Positions 25,701 through 39,317 are shown, counted from the stretch's first letter. The stretch is DNA of 64,000 nucleotides from Cardinalis cardinalis (GCA_014549065.1 JACDOX010000001.1:4889481-4953480), one strand, 5' to 3'. Numbers and translations are program-made. The notes: generated by a model not told the origin, from the sequence alone.

Positions 25701-26844
25701 ACATTAATTTTCCACTCAGGGAGGCTAAATGCATGTGAACATTATCTTGAATATCTTTTCTTAAGACAAGGCAATGACATTTCTCTGTACAAGTTCAAAC
25801 ATGACTCTCCCATGTTGCAAAGAACTGTCAAATTGAATAACAGGTAGAGTGAAAGCACTTCTTTCCCAAACTATTCAAATGAGCATCACCTTAAATAAAC
25901 AGAACCTGGCTAAGGGTTACATGAAAGATTTGTCATAGCAAGAAGTAATATTTGAATGATAATATCTCTTAATTTATTCATTATTTAAAGTTACTCTTTT
26001 AAATAGACCTAGAGCAGTCTTTCCCAGGTAACCCCTGAGATAAAGTTATCAGTCTCTGTCTCTCATCTTCACTGCATCCTGCTGTAAATAATTCCTTTGC
26101 ACATGGTATCTCCTACCAGTGGTGATTGCAGTAACTCTTTGGCTCCCAGCAGAAGTAGCTGGGGGTGTGGTTAAGCCAGGATGCAGCGAACATGATTCAT
26201 ACGAAAAACCTCAGACCTTGGACTGGTTGTAAGGGATTCCCACGTTTATTATGTGGGAAAGTGTTGAACATATTGTATAAATTATACAATGGAGCTGAAA
26301 GATTGGGATTTCCCTGTGTTAGTCAGCTGGTTACTACACTAGATTTAGNCTGTCATTAAAGAAGAAAATAAGAATCTTTCTTATTATAGACAGCAAGACA
26401 ATATTCTGGATATGCTTTTTAATTAAGAGAATCCCAGAGAAATTAGAAAGTGATGTAGAAATTGGAGCAACAACTGATTTGCTTTTGCAAATAACCACAA
26501 CCTTTACAATGAAATGGCTTGATACTTTTTTTTTTTTTCTTGAAAGCAGTGTCTCTCTAGCAATTCAGTTTTATTGACAGAAGACATGACCTTTCTGTGG
26601 TATTCAGGGCATTTACACTGTCTGACTGATTCTACTTTAGTCATCTGTTATGGTGCAGTTTGGAGCCCAGGTTCCTCATACTGCCAGTGCAGAGGAGGCA
26701 GGCATGATTCAGAAAAGCCAGGCTAAATGCCTAAAAGAATTTGAAGGAGATGGTGTGAATACCACCTGTGCTTCTACTCTGAACCTCATTTTTCAGTAAT
26801 TCGTAGTTTTACTGTAAAATTTCTCTTGGAGCTCAACCTTTGCA
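19774..26844. other. Noncoding DNA, no gene recognised
   Basis: Mostly AT-rich unique DNA with short, domain-free open frames on both strands. It holds one possible ancient repeat, at 21813-21945. AATAAA at 24622-24627 is not accompanied by anything gene-like. Confidence 0.55.
21813..21945. repeat. Possible ancient amniote repeat, copy B
   Basis: The segment around 21893-21940 (GGCAAATTTCCCACTGCC, then TTCAGTGAGGTTGAGATTTC) resembles the GGCAAAACTCCCATTGAC plus TTCAATGG motif that I remember from old interspersed repeats in reptiles and birds. The preceding TTCAAAGCACTTCACAAAC near 21802 is also reminiscent of old LINE 3' ends. The match rests on memory and divergence is high. Confidence 0.3.
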
Positions 26845-26902
26845 CACATGAAGTCAGGGACTTGTAACAGCCACCAATTTGTAACAGCTGAGAATCTGGC
26901 CC
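26845..26902. repeat. Possible ancient amniote palindromic repeat, copy C
   Basis: The segment holds ATGAAGTCAGG, then CCACCAATTTGTAACAGCTG, and ends GAATCTGGCCC. That terminus is the reverse complement of the GCCAGATTC start of copy A at 7724. The order fits the right half of the family described there (centre, a CACCAATTTACACCAGCTG-like arm, then the terminus). It is the best of the four candidate copies. Confidence 0.45.
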
Positions 26903-29900
26903 AGGATCTGTAATTTTGTTTTTAATAGCTATTTGGAAGAGATTATTTTACAACTTGTTCTAATANGTACATTCCCAGTAGACTGCTCAGGTAATTACTT
27001 AGGCTGTAGTTCAAATATTCCACAGTTTGAAATATGCTTGTAGAAAAATCTATTTTTCTGTGTACAGAGGTATAGAACAGTCACTTTTTTGGCATGTGAC
27101 TTCTTTGGCATTCCTTTGCAAACAAATCCAAAGTTGTAGGTGTATAAATGAATGAAGATGCAAGTATTTTCAGTTTGTATTTAAGGATACATTTGGAAAT
27201 GGGCACCTTTGCACAGCAAAAATGCGTTACCTGGCAACACACAAGGTTACACAGAATAAAGAAAAAATTAAGAAATTATCATGAAAAAGAAGTTTGATAT
27301 TGAAGAAAAGTCTTATATGCCATCTTGAATGCTGCTGACTTTCTCATTGGCTTATATGAAAGATGTTTTCTACCTATAAATTTCTCTTATGTTCATNGGT
27401 CAGTAAGGCTTAATTTAAATTTCTATGCTAAACTTATGTATATATTTACATTATGTATCTCCATAATTAATAAGAAGTTAAAGATCTCTGAGCCACAACA
27501 AATTAAAGTGATATTTCAAACAAGGCGTTCAAGCCTGATAATTTAGTGCTTTAAAGATCCTCCCTGCATAAATGTGAAATTATTCTGAACTGGGCACACT
27601 GGATGCATAGGACAGCTTCATAAGTTAATTTTCCCAGGTTAGAGTCTTGACAAACTGCCTCTGTTTGTATTGTGAAATGTATTTCTCAGCCCTGCTCCTG
27701 ATTTCCCAGGGAACCCTNCCCTTTATATTAGAAGTGAATAATTAGATCACTGGGTTTAATGTCATTATGCAGCTTGCCAAGGCTGGGTACGCTATCACTT
27801 GCTAGAAGGTGTTCTCGGTCACCCTAATGATTGTAAGGCAGGACCAAATCTTTACTTTCCCTTGGGAATCAACCTCAGGGTGGCGTCACTCAGTCAATGC
27901 ATGACTTTTCTTTCAGGGTTTAACAAGCCTCACCAAAGACTACAAGGTGTATTGTAAAACCAGACCTGCAAAGTCTCACACACCTAACAAATGAGTCCCA
28001 CTCCTTTTTGCTCTAAGGAAAAATTAAAACAAAGAAGAAAAAAAAAAAGGTCTTGCCTAAAGGGATTTCTCAGTGGTATTAGGAAAAAAAAATCAAGTCA
28101 AACAAATAATTTTCTCATACCTAGAGACACTGTGACACTATCTTTTGCATGACACCATAACTGCTTTGGTGGTAGTGATTAAATGCTGTTCAGCAGGCTA
28201 AGCCCTGTCTGAGAAGTTCTGTTTAAGAAAAAGGACTTGGTCTAGAATGGGTTATTTGGCTTTCTAGCAGTTTCAAAACCCAAAAAATTAATAGCAAGAG
28301 GTTGGATAAAATTTTGAGGAAGATTTTTTTATTATATGAGAAATAACTTCAAGAGAATTTTAAAATAAAATTTTCTTTAATCCAGGAATCAAAATGCTTC
28401 ACATTGAAATATTGTTAAATATAATTTAAATGGGTAAATAGTATTGCTACTTGAAATGTTTTAAAATATATTCCTATCTTACCCCTACACAAAATAATTG
28501 GTTAAAATACCTGTATGTTACTCAGCACTTTTCAACACCTCTATTTGACAAATTTTGTAAAATTCAGTCAAATTGACCTGAATTTAATTCTGTCTCAGAA
28601 GACAAGTCAGGAATAGATTTTTTTTTAGCACATCATGTACACTATAGGGTACATGTGATTGCTCTAAGGAGAGGCTGAAACTGGCACTGAAGAATTCACC
28701 CTGAGACCAAGAGCATCTTTGAAGCAAATGCTTGCTGCAAGTTACAATATCACTGCTTTGTCTTTATTCCACCTGCACATTCATTTAATCTATATACAAT
28801 GTAATGACTATNCTCCTAATATGAAATATTTAACCTCTAAGAACCCTTTGTAGATACAGCTTTACCTTTTCATTTCACACACCTAAATCGTCACTCATAT
28901 TCAGCCATGCCCACATAACCTGTATGGGGCATCCACTTTTAAATAATAAGACACATAATTAGCCATTAATACACTAGAGGTTAATGAGTAGGTATAATCT
29001 CATTACCGTAATGGGAGTTACAGGTGTAACTTGTAAGCAGCCCTAGGCTGCCAAAGAGTGCANAGTTATTGCTACCTTTAAATAAAAGTTAAATAAACAT
29101 GATTCATATCTAAATTTTCTTCATGTACCTTGGCATTCCAGAAAGTTTTATTATTTTAGCTGAAATGGTTAGTTGCTCCAGCAAAAGGCTAGGAGGCTTG
29201 TCCTAGCTGAAATTCCTACCTAAACTGATGTTGTTGATAGGCTTTTGCAATGGGACTCAGACATTAGGTTTTCCTTTATATATTGCAACTTTTTGCTGTT
29301 GTTTTCTAGTAATTTGACTGGAAAATAAAATTTGGCAAAATATCTATATGTTTNTAATTCAAGATGACAGGAAAAAATTCTGCTGGGTTATAGTGCCCTA
29401 GAAAATTTAGGCAAATGTGACTTTCTGTGAAATGTTGTGTGTGGTTGTTGCTATCAACATATACATTACGTATATATTGTACTTTGCTACTGTGATCTCA
29501 GGAACCACTTGTCTAAAGCCTGGTTTGGTTTGGAGCCAGCAATGCAGCTATTTACCTCCCCAAATATGAGTATTAATGAAAAGCTTTTCATTTGTTAATT
29601 GCAATAAACTAGTGAGCTTCTCAATGAGAGTGGCCTCAGACACAAACACTACATACCAAGTACTTATTCTTCAATTTTTACACGTAAATTTTCACTAGAT
29701 AACTTTTCATGCTTTTTTAAAGAAAAAATTCCTTACTGTTCCTTAACTAATTTGATTGCATTCATTGACCAGAATATTTCCCTATGACAGCCAAAGGCAC
29801 AGCATATTTAAATATTCATTAAGTTCCACTAATTAATTACATAAATTTCACTAACATATTTTTGAGTGAGGGGTTTGCATTATATTACAGAAGAATCCTT

Positions 29901-32900
29901 TGTCCTATATTTCTTTTCTTTGAATGCCTCAGAGCTTTGTTTAAAATTATTAAACTCCACTTCAGTGGCAATTACAATTTTTATCATGAAAATGCAGTCA
30001 ATTTACTAGATTTTTCAATAGCATCTTACTGTTTTTTGAAGAAGCAGTGCAAAATGTAGCATGCTGTACCTTTGATGTCTCTGGAAAATGAATAGTGACT
30101 GCAGGGCAACTCCATCTAGCTATGCGTTGCTCAGGTCTCGTGGGAGAAAAGTTAAGTCCTATTCTGCCTGCTGCCAGCTGGGAACCTGCTGCTTCCCTCT
30201 GTCTGCCTTCTCAGAGTGCTTCACCTGCTTCCTTGCCAATCCCAGTCTCTTCACACGGGCTGTGGAGCAGCAGGTGGGAGGTGGGGCAGCGCTGCAGTAA
30301 GTGGAGCGGGAGGTTTGCTGGCAGGGCTCTCTGAATTGCTCCAAGTGCTGAAGCTGGCAAGGGTGAGGGTGAAGCAGGTGAAAGGGCGTAGTCACCTAAA
30401 AGAAAAGGATGGGTGGAAAAAAGGAGTGGGAAAAGGGATTAAGACTGTTAATTTATCAGAGATGGTTACAGAGATGGTATTCACAAGTATATTCTTTTCC
30501 CTTGGAGCTTTATTGCCTAATGATAAAGATATCTACCCTTGATTTCCTTAGAGCTGTCTGAGAACCTGGACTAAAGACTGCCAGAGGTTTCTCTTCAGGC
30601 AACCACTGGCTCCTCTTTCACAAACATCCTCTGCTGTGTATTTTGTTTTGTGTTCCAATGGCACAGTGTCTAGGCACACTAAAGAGAGATGGCAACNTTC
30701 TGTCCCTATCACTTTGTTCTTTTGCAAACGTACATACAAAGGTTTTGCCTAGTGTAGTACACAACTGGCGTACCTATTTCATGACTAAAGAAGCAGAAGA
30801 GTTTAAGGCTGTATTTCCAAATCTGACCTCAGTATCTGAAGAGACAGATTTCCAGTCAAATTCAGGACAAATTCAGCTCCCATCTACAANTATGTCAGTG
30901 GGTGTTTTTCGATGAATATGGGAATTTGAGACTGGAGGAGATCTCTAGGGCAACAGCCCTCTGCTTTCAGAGAGAATCAAGGCATTTTCATGAACCAATA
31001 CAGCTTCATCTAAAATTTATGTCAAAATTTCTGCTTTCCTATCAGAAGATTGTCCCAGAACTTTCCTCCTTTACTATTTAGAAGCCTTCCTATAATTATC
31101 GCATTGTATTTATCTCAGGGGGATAATGGCTTTTCTTCTAGGTTAACATCTTCAGAGGGGATGTGCACCTGCAGCTTCCACTGATGAGCCTTCCAGTAGG
31201 CTTGTTCCCAAAGCTGAGAAAATCAAAAGCAAATCCCCCCATGTTCATTATCAGTAGTTTGAACTAAAGAGTGTTCAAGTCAGGAATTGTATCATATCAC
31301 TGATGTCTCCTTTGCCTGGATACAAATTCAAATCCCTTAAGATTATTATAGTCTTGAAATTGAGAGCTATCTGCATATGTAATTTTGACCAGTATGAACC
31401 TATGCCGATGACATTACCATTCAGTAAAATGTGCTGACTTGAGGGACATGAATGCATTGTGCAATGCTTGAGAATTATCTCTTACTAATTAATCCCTCTT
31501 TGTTTGTAATCTTATGGGAAATATTTTTTCCTGTATGGCTGGAAGGAATATATGGATGAATCCTTAAGGTGGCCTTAGTACTTTATCATGGTTTTTTTTA
31601 GTGGAAGGCCTTGAAACAAATTTACCATGTACACAATTTTTCTTTTTTTTGTGTGGTGGTGGGGGGGTCTGTAATCTTAAATCATTGTAACCTAAAACCT
31701 GGATGAATTTTAAACAGAAATTCCCTTCTAGCTAAAAATAGGGCTAATTAACTTCCATAGTTAGAAGCCTAGTTTGCCTCCCTTGGCTTTCTTCTTTCAC
31801 GGATGCATTGAGTGCTGACTTTGCAGTATCAGCAGATTTATGTATTGCCTCAGGTTTAGACTTTTCCTAACTTCTATTTTTTTTTTCCTTTGGCTTGTCA
31901 TTTACTATTTGAAGCTGTATAAACAAGTCAATGTTGGGTTCTGATAATGAAAATAACTTGATACAGATATGTAATTTCTATGTGTTAGTGTTTGCAGAAT
32001 CAGATCTCTGCAACCATTAAACTCACCAGAAGAGANAACAGCCATTAATTTCTCACAGTTAAAAGGCTTGATTCTCATTTTCCTTGAAGGACATCTGCAT
32101 ATTCTTCAACAAGGTATAAAGAAAAATAAAATAGTTAGTGTANTGTGCTACTGCTTTATTACTATTACTGTAATAAAGATTAAATGTAAAATTATTCTTG
32201 TCTGCAAGCTTCAATTGAAAGCAGCTTGATAAACACTCCTTTTCTACAAGAACTTTTCTTAACTGTCACCTTATAATTATTTTTAAAATCCAGCTATATC
32301 TTTGATAAATATGGTACAAGAGACAGAACTGTCTCTAAAAGCCATTTAACTGTATTTTGTGTTCAGAGGCTTTTCTCTGGAACATTTTCTCAAAGGTAGG
32401 ATTTGGCATAGCAAGTTCCTTCTTATCTGACAGCAGCTGAGCATTTTCAGTCCCTTCCTGGAGACAGACAGCTCTTCAAGGAGCTGGTCCACAAGCAGAA
32501 TGGTTGTCTCAGGAACTGTTATGTAATCACCAAAATCAACATCACTTAGTGCTATTTTCTTGTCAGATGACCTAGTGGAAACTAGCCATAGTTTTCCCAC
32601 ATGAAAATTACTTGTTTTCTCCTCAGTCTTTATTTAATTTCATTGTAGATGCAAAAGAACATGGTGTGAAACAGCTGAATTTTTTTTTTTTTAATTAGCA
32701 AAACTGACAGGAGTTAGGTGAGATGGAGCTGATTAATAAAAAGAATTCTGAAAAAAGATATCTTAGTTGAGTAATATGCAAACAAAAAATATTTAAACAT
32801 AGTTTCAGTNGTTATAGATCTGTTTTTCTTGAAGACTGTCAAAGCAGTTAATTGGAGTGTCTCAACATCTCTATGACATATGAATTCACTTTTACTATCA

Positions 32901-34158
32901 TAAATCCTGAAAGGAAAGCCAAGCCCTTTATTTTCAAAACAGTCTCTGATTTTGGTTCATACCATTTCAGTTCAGTAGTTTCACACGAACAAGGCTTGAT
33001 TACCAGTACTACTAAATAAATCCTGCCTTTGCAACATTTTTTTCTGATATTTTCTCCAAAATATAAATCATCAAAATTGGCACATGAATTCCCATTTCTA
33101 CTCTTTCTATCTCTCCCACAATATCAAAGCAGATATTTTGACATATTAAGATTTGTATAGTATGTTTCAGTCTTCCTAATTTAAAAATTTTTCTGTTGGA
33201 TATTTCTTACACTGATTTTGGGAAACTTGGCTATGGACCCTTTTTTGCTGTCCAAAACAATTGTTTGCAACAAACCTTTCTTCTTAGTGCAATGTGTATA
33301 GTATTTTGGGGGAACATTAGCAGCTTCTCTCTGAACAATAGGAAGACTGTGTCTTAGAAAGCTCTGGAAAGGATTTAGAGGTCAAAGAAGACAAGTCACT
33401 CAACATGAGTTCCCAGTGAGATGTTCTGGGAAAAGACTGATGTGGTCCTTTGATATATAAGAAGGGGAGTTGTGAGTAGCATAAGGAGGTGTTTTTACCT
33501 CTATCTGACACTGGGGAGATTAACACTGAAAACANTGCATACTGTTCCTGTCTCTTAGCAATGTTGTTGTAACTACAGTGGTCTAAGGATATGAGAAAGA
33601 TTTGTAGCAAGGGATGCATTTTTGTTTATTGGACCAGTTCAGATGTTTGGAAAAATACAGAAAAACAGTAGGGCATATGGGCCCATCTTCATATCATGAT
33701 GTCTGTATTGGGAAAAATTTTGCAAGGGTACAGAAAAGAGAAATAAAAGTTGTTACAACCTGTGAAAAAAACCTCAATAGCATAAGAAAGAGAAGTAACT
33801 CAAGATGTTCATCATATTAAAATAAATACTGAGTGCATTAATGTTTTCAGTTCAGAGCAAATTGTGGGTGCTAAGGGGCACTATGATTTGGAGATGAAAG
33901 ACATACTGAGGAGGAAAAGAAAAACATAATGAGGAAGACAGCAACAAACAATTTAAAAGAAATAAGGCACAATTATTTAGGAAAAAAAAAAAAGCAAGTA
34001 ACAATGCTATGTGTATTTGTGCACGCATGTATTTGTACAGGTGCCTCCAGTAACTTTTGAACATGTTTCTCTGCAGTCACTCTTGGTGGGGGGAAATCTA
34101 AGAAGCAATTATGTTTCTGCAGCTTTCATGAAAGTATTGGGTCAAGAATAGGTAAAGC

Positions 34159-34175
34159 CTCTCTCTCTCTCTCTC
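34159..34175. repeat. (CT)n microsatellite
   Basis: About eight uninterrupted CT units are read directly. A reverse-complement GAGAG follows shortly after, near 34182. Confidence 0.85.
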
Positions 34176-37108
34176 CTGACAGAGAGATCCACAGTGATCT
34201 GAAGTACTGTCAGGGCCATAATGTGAGGTGTCACATTAGTAACACACAGAGGATCCACAAGGACCTGGGGAAAAGACCTTAAAAATGTTCTTCTGTATAT
34301 GGGAAGAAACCTTAATCAGTGCTCACAGCTTGTTAGGCATCTAAGCCAATCAACCATGAAACACAAATCCATAGGGGACCAATCTTTATTAGTCCCAAGC
34401 CTATATTAGTTGTGTAATACTTAGGGTGATTAGCTGTAGGGATAAACTTCCAAGGGAGAAGTGGGTTAGCCACCTTTTGAAGTCTTTGGATGTCTTTTTT
34501 GGAAGACAGTGAAACACAAGTAATTGGGTTAACAACAGGAGTAAGCGAATACAATTGTATGGCCTTTATAACAGAGAAGGAGAGCCTGATGACCTAATGA
34601 TTTTTTCTGGTCATAAAAATCTATAAATAAATCCATGAATTATAAATGCAAAGCATCTCAGACGAGCCTTGTGAGGAACTGGCATAGTATCATCCAGCTA
34701 ATTAGCTCTATGGCTACTGCCAAACGTACATCCAGGTGAAAGCACCCCAGCCTGGGTACTGGGTTAAGGCACTGCACTCCAACATCTTTCATTGTTGTCA
34801 GTGGAATGTTAATAGATGACGGCAGCACAACAGGGGTGAGGACAGACAACTGGGAAAAGTTTAAGATAATGTCATCAGAACTGAGGGCTGTCACAGTATA
34901 ATAGTCTCCTGCTGGTACCTAAATGCAGAGGAACTCACGGAAAATTAAACATCAAGGCATGTTCTTTTGCAAAGCTGGAGATAGGGATCCTATGGCAATC
35001 TCTTGTTACAATGGGCTTACTTCTGCCTTACTAAATGAATGTGGAATCAGGGGACCAATATTTGTAGGGTTATTTTCTACATGGCCAGAAGCCAGGTGTA
35101 CTTTACTGTGTACTTAATTTACAGAACATTTAACTACTAAATTAAAGATTAAAAAGTATAGATTCAGAATGGATTCAGATTCTGCTGTTAATTCCGCTGT
35201 GATTATGATCTCCTTTAGCTCCTGAGTCAGGGGCATTCTTGATGTCAGAACAGTCAGTGCAGAACAGTCACTTTAATTTAGAAGTACCTCACAGTTTGAC
35301 ATGGTAAGAGCACTCCCCCAGCCAGTTACTATTACTTACTTGANAGATAATAGCTTATTAAGATGCAGTATCTTGATCAGTTTGGGTTATGTCTCTTCAT
35401 GTAACACCTATTGCAGTGCAGGCCCAGGTAATATGCCAGAATTCTGATGAAAATAAACCTGGAATTCCTCTGCAGACTATAAAGAAAGTAAGACAAGGCC
35501 CTGAATTTCCCTCTCTATACACACAAGATGTAGTACTTTATTGTGAGAATTCGTTAGGACATGCTAAAAGAATACAGACAGAAAGATGAGATTTGTACAT
35601 ATTCATGACTCCAGGAACTAGTACTTCAAGAAAAATACTGATTATTTTAAGAGCTGAGCACAGAACAACCATAAGAGTTGGCAAGGATGATCCACAATTA
35701 ATAATGTATGACAGGTCCAGTAACTAGCAACAGCTACTTGTTATTCTTTTGTTAGCTAAGAAACCATGTTGCATTTGGATTTGGTTTCCATAAATATCTG
35801 AGTATCTGGATCTACAATTTCTGGCTCGGATTCAATTATAATTTGAATGTTATCTGACTAGCCAAATCCTTTTTAATCTATATCATTTAATGCAGGGCAG
35901 ACACCTAGCATAAATACTGCTGTGCAACTGCTGACATTTCAGTAAAGTGTTTTTAATTCCTATATATTTTAAGACTTACCTATACTCATCTTTTAATAAG
36001 CTCACCTTAAACCAGCAACCTCAACAATTTTTTAAAGAGATTTTCTGAGGAAACCATGTTTCCCTTTTAATAAGTATTAAACTTCCTTTTAGTTAATGAT
36101 GAATGATTTGACAAAGCTGTCACATGCATGTCCACCTTTGAGAATTAATGCAGGATTAATTTCTCTGGTGTATAATACTTCAGTCATTCTGTGAATTTTA
36201 GCAGATTTGCTGCATTGGTGAGAATGCTTCACTGGTGAGAGTAAAACTATTTTGTTTTCATATTTTCAAGGTATTTTTGGTAGGATTTTCCCCCCCTCAC
36301 TTTGTTTTCTAGCACTATGAACTGCCAAAAGTGGAAAAGTTTGATGGAACAGTAGTNTTTCAGCATGACACATCATATGTAATCTTTCACTAGTGTCCTT
36401 TGTCCTGCAACAGCTGACAGAGTACCTGCACAGCAAATGATGTTTTCCAGACACCAGTGAAAGCCTGATGTTATTTCTTAAGAATGCAGCAGCTACACTA
36501 CAAACTGGAATGACACCACTCTAAAGCTAATTCCTCCACTGGTTTCCCACCTGCCTTACTGCAGAAACAGTTGCCCTTGCTGGCTGCAACAAAGATCCCC
36601 TAAAATCAGCTCCTAATAGCTGTAGCTCCTCCATGTGCATGAATGCTGAGAATAAAAATTGCAGTCCTCAAAATGCAGAGGTATCTTTCAGGAAAATGCC
36701 AGGCTGGTAGTGCTAATTACATGTGTAGAAAGATCAGAGTGCTGGAGGTGAGCCTGATTCTGCCAAGGTGTGCTCATTCATAAACATGAGAGCCACCTTT
36801 CACACTCTGCATGTCGAATTTCATACTGGAGGTAGTGGGAATCATTCTGGTATCTTATCCTGTCAGACTGAGCACATGATTGAACAGGAACTGGACTGGC
36901 TTGGTATCGGAGGCTGAGGTTTTCTGGAAAACACTTAAATATTGTAAGAAATTATTTCAGTAATCATTTCTGAAATTTGAGAGGTGAATTTATCAGATTT
37001 TGTGTAGTTCCTCCTTTTCTCATATCCTAGTACTAGATATTACTGTCATGCTATATCAAGATATAGACATCACAATAAAATCATTGTGTCTGTAGTAGCC
37101 CTACTGAG

Positions 37109-37125
37109 CTACTACTACTACTACT
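37109..37125. repeat. (CTA)n trinucleotide repeat
   Basis: Five CTA units are followed by CT. GTAGTAG just upstream (37092-37098) is complementary to the repeat, so the strand could fold back. Confidence 0.85.
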
Positions 37126-37464
37126 CCTGAGCAGGAGTGATAGAGCTTAAAATGGTACTATTAGAGAGCTTCAGTACTGTGGACAAAAATTGTATTGAAC
37201 TCTTGAGTGTGTATTTATTGTAAGTATAGGGATATTAAATCTTTTTTTTGCTTAGCCTCTTTGAATAATTGTATTTGCCCATCTAAAATCCACCCTCTCA
37301 CTTCATTTGAAAACAGAATCTCATTTAATTCCTCATCTCCTGATAGACCACATATTTATTTTGTCCAATAAAAAAAGAAAGAACAGTTTGGTGATGGTGG
37401 AATAATAAATCCTAAAGGAGAAATATCCTTTAGGTTGCAGCTGCAGGGAAGCAGTTTGGGTATT

Positions 37465-37652
37465 TTTCAACGAAAGGGTAATCAAGCGTTGCAAGCCTGC
37501 TTCCCAGGCTGCCCAGGGAAGTTATGGGATCACCATCCCTGGAAGTGTTCAAAAACATGTGGATGTGGCATTTGGGGACATGGTTTTGTGGTAAACATAG
37601 ACGTGCTGAGTGTTTTGACTCTTGGAGATCTTTTCCACCCTTGATTCAATGG
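37465..37652 (+). mobile_element. CR1 LINE, 3' end fragment
   Basis: The segment carries the characteristic 3' part of avian CR1: GGCTGCCCAGGGAAGTTATG near 37507, ATCACCATCCCTGGAAGTGT near 37529, GTGGATGTGGCATTTGGGGA near 37559, then GACATGGTTTTGTGG and a TTGGAGATCTTTTCCACCC box near 37622. The first part (37465-37570) is the end of the old ORF2 and the rest is the 3' UTR. The terminal ATTCTATG-type tail is eroded. Being about 190 bp long, it is a 5'-truncated dead copy. Confidence 0.93.
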
Positions 37653-38544
37653 TTATATTTTGAGGTTTATTCTTACAAAAGCTCCCCTTCCCTATTTTGA
37701 TTCTGTACTTAAGTACCTTTGATTTCAGAAGGGTGTGAGAACATACCTAAAGCTAAAATGTATTAACTGTCCTCCCGAGTACTGATGCGTTCTTAATGCA
37801 GGACCTAAGGTTATAAATTGCATTGGTATTCTTAGAGATAAAAGAACTGTTCGTGTTTCATTCTGTCTTCTCCTTTAGGGTAACAGCCATGCAACTGAAT
37901 AGTAAATAATAATAATAATACAGAAACCTATTAATTTACGTGGGCATGTTNAGATGTATGAGCTCCAACTAAACAAAAAGATTGATGAATATTTGGAAAT
38001 TATGTGGAAAACATGTCAGAGATAGGTTTGTATCATATATAAATGGTCTACCACGTTGAGAAAATTGCATATATTTAGCAAGTGCTGTTACCTGTATTTT
38101 CAAAATGTCTTATTTAAATCAACCTCTAAAAAAAAGGTAAAAAATACTGAAATCCTTCAAGCAAAAGCTTTGAAATCAGACAAATCACTCTCACCGCCCC
38201 CATCTCTAAAGCTGTGCTCTGGCTCTGCTTGAAGCAGACAAAGTGCAGGAAGTTTAGAGCGGGAGCTGTGAGCGAAGGCCCCGTGACATGAGGAGGTGNT
38301 GCAGCTGATGCGTATCAGGCACCACAGCACAGCCAGCGCCTTCATGTCCTGTGCCAGCGTCCCAGCTGGGTGGGGGGCAANCAGCAGACGGAGATTTGGC
38401 CCCCTGCCCAGACATTTTGGCTTCCTGCAGCTCTTAAGGCCACGGCTTTACCACTGGGCAGCAAGGGAGCTTCTCACCAGTCTGACCGCAGGTTTTCCAT
38501 GGCAAAGTCTAAGATGTACAGTTCCATAAAAGCCATTTATTCAT
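37653..38544. other. Noncoding DNA upstream of the CpG island
   Basis: AT-rich up to about 38150, then GC content rises into the island. No exon was recognised. The open frames at 38296-38558 overlap one another and have no domain. Confidence 0.5.
37905..37919. repeat. (AAT)5 microsatellite
   Basis: Five AAT units are read directly from the sequence. Confidence 0.85.
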
Positions 38545-38643
38545 GGCGCAGCAGCTGAGAAACGGCTCGAGCTGGTGCCTCCGAGGAGGGTCCCCCCACC
38601 AGAGAGAGTCTTGTGAGTTGTCAGACCGGGAAGTTTCCTTAAC

Positions 38644-38670
38644 AATAAAATGGAAAAAAAAAAAAAAAAA
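38644..38670 (+). other. AATAAA followed by A17 tract
   Basis: AATAAA at 38644-38649 is followed after four bases by 17 A (38654-38670). This is the layout of an integrated poly(A) tail, as in a processed retrocopy. No body of a known mRNA was recognised upstream, and no target duplication was found. A chance A-run is equally possible. Confidence 0.4.
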
Positions 38671-39317
38671 GACAGCATTTGGTGTGCCTCGTTTGAAGTG
38701 CTGAAGAAAGCCCCAGGGCCCGGTTCTTCCCTTGCACACACGGGGACTGCTGGAGCCGGCGACGGCTGATTTAGAGGCGATGCGAGACCAAACGCGGCCT
38801 TTAATGCGACTGGACAGTCTGGGATTAAATTAAGCTCGAGTGCAGCCGCAGGGATGGGAGGGGATTTAGCCTGGGGATCCCCGCGGGCGTGCGGGAGCCC
38901 GGCGGGCAGCGCTGGCCGGAGCGCAGGCCGGGCAGCGCCGGCGCGGCGCACTTGGGCTGGATCATTCCTGACACGGGGAGCGCGGGAGCAGCCGCGGCTC
39001 CAGCCTGTCGGCCGCTCGGCAGGTTGATGGATGTGCTGGCCTGCGAGCGCTCGCCACCCCGGCCAGTCCAGCCCATCCACAATGAGTTACAGTTTCCCGG
39101 TCCCCCTCCCGGCACCTCCTCCCCCTCTTCCTCCGCGGGGCCGCCGCCTGCGAAGGGCTGTCCTCGCACGGCAGTGCCCGCTGGAGCCGGCCTGCCGTGC
39201 CCGCTGCACAGCCCTGCCCAGCGCCTGGGCCTGAGCGCCGCGGGCTCGGCCTCAGCCTTCCCGGGATGGGGGGAGGCATTTTCCTCTCTGCTTGGAAGGG
39301 ACGGAGGTTCGAGTAGA

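Larger units (their letters stand above)
26903..37464. other. AT-rich noncoding DNA, no gene recognised
   Basis: This is the most AT-rich part of the window. No exon, RNA gene or recent repeat was recognised. Two blocks (27730-27920 and 28960-29330) have the look of conserved noncoding elements and are reported as findings. Minus-strand frames at 32346-32600, 34333-34554 and 34658-34894 match no family I know. Short microsatellites lie at 34159-34175 and 37109-37125. Confidence 0.55.

Noticed and set aside
34333..34894. Two minus-strand frames considered as endogenous retroviral coding remains
   Set aside because: No recognisable retroviral motif, and stops separate the two frames.
35165..35240. 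Possible further copy of the palindromic ancient repeat
   Set aside because: Only the words GATTCTG and GATCTC agree; the arms and centre do not line up.
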